NCBI GenBank assembly: GCA_027604685.1
Contig: JADHYX010000585.1
Location: 1 to 10,536 of the forward strand
Origin: Lobulomyces angularis
Taxonomy: Eukaryota; Chytridiomycota; Chytridiomycetes; Lobulomycetales; Lobulomycetaceae
DNA: 10,536 nucleotides
Direction: 5' to 3'
In this document: one piece after another, positions 8,728 through 10,536 of the stretch
How the letters are laid out: every line of letters begins with the position of its first letter
Numbering within the stretch: the first letter of the stretch is position 1
Notes under the pieces: generated by a model
What the model was told of the DNA's origin: nothing
The model's input: the letters and a program-made list of their open reading frames with translations, nothing else
Databases searched by the model: none
Position numbers and translations under genes: made by a program

Positions 8728-9894
8728 ATGCTTTCTACCATTTCAGAGTCCTTTTTTAAAACCAAGAATACACTTAAGTTAAAAGTTAATTTAAAGTCTC
8801 ATTCGGATGCAAATTTGCACTCTACAGAACTTTCCAAAAGAAACTGCATCTTCTCACCAACTAGAAAAGCTTCCATAAAAGATGCACACTCCATTCCTAC
8901 GAATATTTTTCATACCATTATTCCAACTAAAAACAGTTCAAACCAATCGGAATCGCTAAACTTCCTAAATTTACCAGCTGAAATTCAAGCTGACATTGCA
9001 ATGTTGAGTGGGTTTTTTGGAGCAATTGCTATGCGTGGAACCTGTAAAAAACTATTTGAACTACTGAATAACAGAAGAAGTTGGTATAGCTATACTAGGT
9101 CTCGAATATTGAAACAAAAATCAATGGAAATTTTGAGTTCTGTGGATGAAATCGTAAATACAGTTACGATTGTGACTAAGATTCATACATTTGACCATTT
9201 GATATTTGGTGAGTGGAAAAAAAGTTTGGATTCTGAAGAAAATCCTACAATTTTCTTTGAGCACAGGGCGTTTTCTGACAAATATGGTAATTTAAACAAA
9301 TATTGATGTTTATTTTTTTTAGATTATTTAGGAGGATTAAAGATAAACCTGTCAAAAGGTGGACTTATTAATGATTCTGATTTTTTTGACCACAGAGAAT
9401 CTTTACCATGTTATGTTGAATATGTAAAAAACCAAATGAGTGAAGGTATTACCCACTAAATACTCAATAAAAATTCTAATATTTATACTAAAAACGAAGG
9501 ACTGATACCACCCATATTACAACCGCAAATAGTTGAAACTGAGAATGGATTTTTTCAAGAACAGGTGGTACCATCCACAATAGGAGGCATAAGAGTAGAC
9601 CATTCTTGTGAAAAATGCGAAGGATACGATTTAAAGGAACCTTTCAATAGTATATTTATCTTTGATCAGATACCGTCGAATCTAAATTGGAAAAATGATG
9701 GATTTACCTATGTACATGAATTCAAGGATAAAAGTAGAAAGCTAGTTTTTAACGTTATTCCCTATAAGAATACTGCTGGTTTTACGAATTTGGAAGAGTT
9801 ACCGTGGGTTACTGTAAATTCAATTCGCATAAATGACAGGAAGTTGAACTCGCATCAGTTTGAATTGTTTAAGCGGCTCGCAAATGGAGCTTAA
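8728..9894 (+). CDS. F-box-like protein, 3 exons, 358 aa
   Basis: The exons are 8728-9286, 9323-9445 and 9500-9894, 1077 nt including TAA. The introns are 36 nt (9287-9322) and 54 nt (9446-9499), and both are phase 1 after a G. The start is the first ATG after an in-frame TGA at 8689. Residues 1-75 are Ser/Thr/Lys-rich and probably disordered. Residues 78-120 match the F-box pattern: Leu-Pro-x-Glu-Ile at 82-86, an alternating hydrophobic helix, Cys-Lys-x-Leu-Phe at 106-110 and Trp at 119. F-box proteins bind Skp1 and bring substrates to SCF ubiquitin ligases, and that role is inferred here. The C-terminal 240 residues carry no LRR, WD40 or kelch repeats. They contain a CEKCEGYD motif (one Cys-x-x-Cys pair, not enough for a zinc finger on its own) and a beta-rich-looking end. 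In plants and yeasts such N-terminal F-box plus unknown-substrate layouts are common. The substrate cannot be guessed. Confidence 0.82.
9287..9322 (+). other. Intron 1 of the F-box gene (36 nt)
   Basis: The donor GTAATT and an acceptor of nine T plus AG bound an in-frame-breaking insert. Reading through it gives a TGA after seven codons, whereas splicing restores a long open frame. It is phase 1 and among the shortest introns in the window. Confidence 0.75.
9446..9499 (+). other. Intron 2 of the F-box gene (54 nt)
   Basis: The donor is GTATTA and the acceptor is ACGAAG, with TACTAAA just 6-12 nt before the splice site as branch point. No other AG occurs between donor and acceptor. It is phase 1, and it contains stops in the reading frame that splicing removes. 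Confidence 0.7.
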
Positions 9895-10423
9895 ATCCAT
9901 AATAGTTTTAGGTAGGGTATATACTGTTTCATTGTAAAAATTACATTCTTTTTAGTTTGCATTGTATTTATTTATTTATTTTATTCCACTTTAGATTTAA
10001 TTAATAATTTTTCCCTCTTAAATTTGGTGAAAATAATATTTTATAACTATCTTTTCTTTTAGTTTGTTTTTGTACATAGTGCTTGGGCATTATTTTTTTG
10101 AAAATTTTTTTTTTCGTGTCCAAAAATTAATATTTTAAATAGAGTAATTAATTCAAAAAAAAATCAAAATTTTAAAATGATGCAACAAAAACATTCAACA
10201 AATAAAACTAAATTTAGTTAAGTTCTCAAAGGAGATGAAACGCATTTAAAAAATATTGAAACATTGATGTTTAAAGATAATAGATTAACTGTTACATACT
10301 ACTTATTATATTTAAGTGGTATATACTCAATTCCAATCACACCAACAAACATATTATAGCTGAAAAAGATTTCCAAGTAATTTTTTTCTAAACAACCACA
10401 CCAACAATAATAGATAAGAAAGA
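9895..10423. other. AT-rich intergenic spacer
   Basis: I find no convincing gene here. It holds the 3' UTR of the F-box gene and the upstream region of the next candidate gene. A tetranucleotide-type run (TATTTATTTATTTATTTTATT) lies near 9965-9985. The first AATAAA after the F-box stop is at 10201, so either the 3' UTR is about 300 nt or a variant signal is used earlier. The 11-mer CACACCAACAA occurs at 10338 and again at 10397, each time shortly before an ATTATAG/AATAATAG that looks like an acceptor. The stretch 10377-10413 has intron character (GTAATT, CTAAAC, ATAG). Confidence 0.5.
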
Positions 10424-10536
10424 ATGTCTGTTATACATCGATTTTTACCTTATATTCTCAAATATAAAAAAATAACATCATACGATAATCAAGAAATAAA
10501 AAATGTTCAACAAATAGCTATATATGCTTCAAAAAT
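10424..10536 (+). CDS. Possible 5' end of a further protein gene (3'-partial)
   Basis: An ATG at 10424, preceded by an in-frame TAA at 10415, opens a frame of 37 codons that is still open at the window end. The peptide starts MSVIHRFLPYILKYKK, a basic and hydrophobic amphipathic stretch with no acidic residue in its first 16 positions, as expected of a mitochondrial presequence. It continues with a polar segment. I do not recognise the protein. In AT-rich DNA a 37-codon open run can occur by chance, so the call rests mainly on composition and on the position after an intron-like 5' leader. Confidence 0.33.
   Translation, partial: MSVIHRFLPYILKYKKITSYDNQEIKNVQQIAIYASK

Noticed and set aside
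10177..10356. Possible coding exons in the spacer (ATGATG at about 10177, open frame to 10356)
   Set aside because: The frames are short, and no splice combination gave a continuous frame into the open frame at 10424.

Overview
The window is AT-rich nuclear DNA from a eukaryote with a compact genome. Evidence for this is the GT-AG introns of mostly 36-64 nt, several with a fungal/yeast-like branch-point motif (TACTAAT, AACTAAC, ACTAAA) close to the acceptor, AATAAA-type poly(A) signals, and protein families found only in eukaryotes (F-box, RRM, giant nuclear-type coiled coil). All three complete gene ends use TAA or TAG and nothing points to a non-standard code. The sequence does not let me name the lineage. 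An early-diverging fungus or relative, a protist, or a miniaturised animal would all fit.

Layout: (1) 1-21 is the 3' end of an intron (poly-T plus CAG). It leads into a single 6.04-kb exon (22-6062, +) that encodes at least 2013 residues of almost continuous coiled coil, with a small globular N-terminal region and an acidic patch next to a KKKRK-type nuclear localisation signal. (2) 6063-6494 is a short AT-rich convergent spacer. (3) 8453-6495 (-) is a 12-exon gene that I rebuilt by hand. It encodes about 456 residues ending in an RRM whose RNP1 matches the ALYREF/SKAR pattern rather than the canonical aromatic one. (4) 8454-8727 is a 274-bp divergent intergenic promoter region. (5) 8728-9894 (+) is a three-exon gene for a 358-residue F-box-like protein. 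(6) 9895-10423 is AT-rich spacer, followed by the possible start of another gene (10424 to the window end, +).

The genes are probably unrelated neighbours. If the family calls hold, they belong to nuclear scaffolding (coiled coil), mRNA processing/export (REF-like RRM) and ubiquitin-ligase substrate selection (F-box). I see no mobile element, CRISPR array, rRNA or tRNA. The points most worth a second look are the phase-1, frame-neutral micro-exon series in the RRM gene, the 57-codon open frame that begins at its last acceptor and runs past its stop, and the KIX-like N-terminus of the giant coiled-coil protein.
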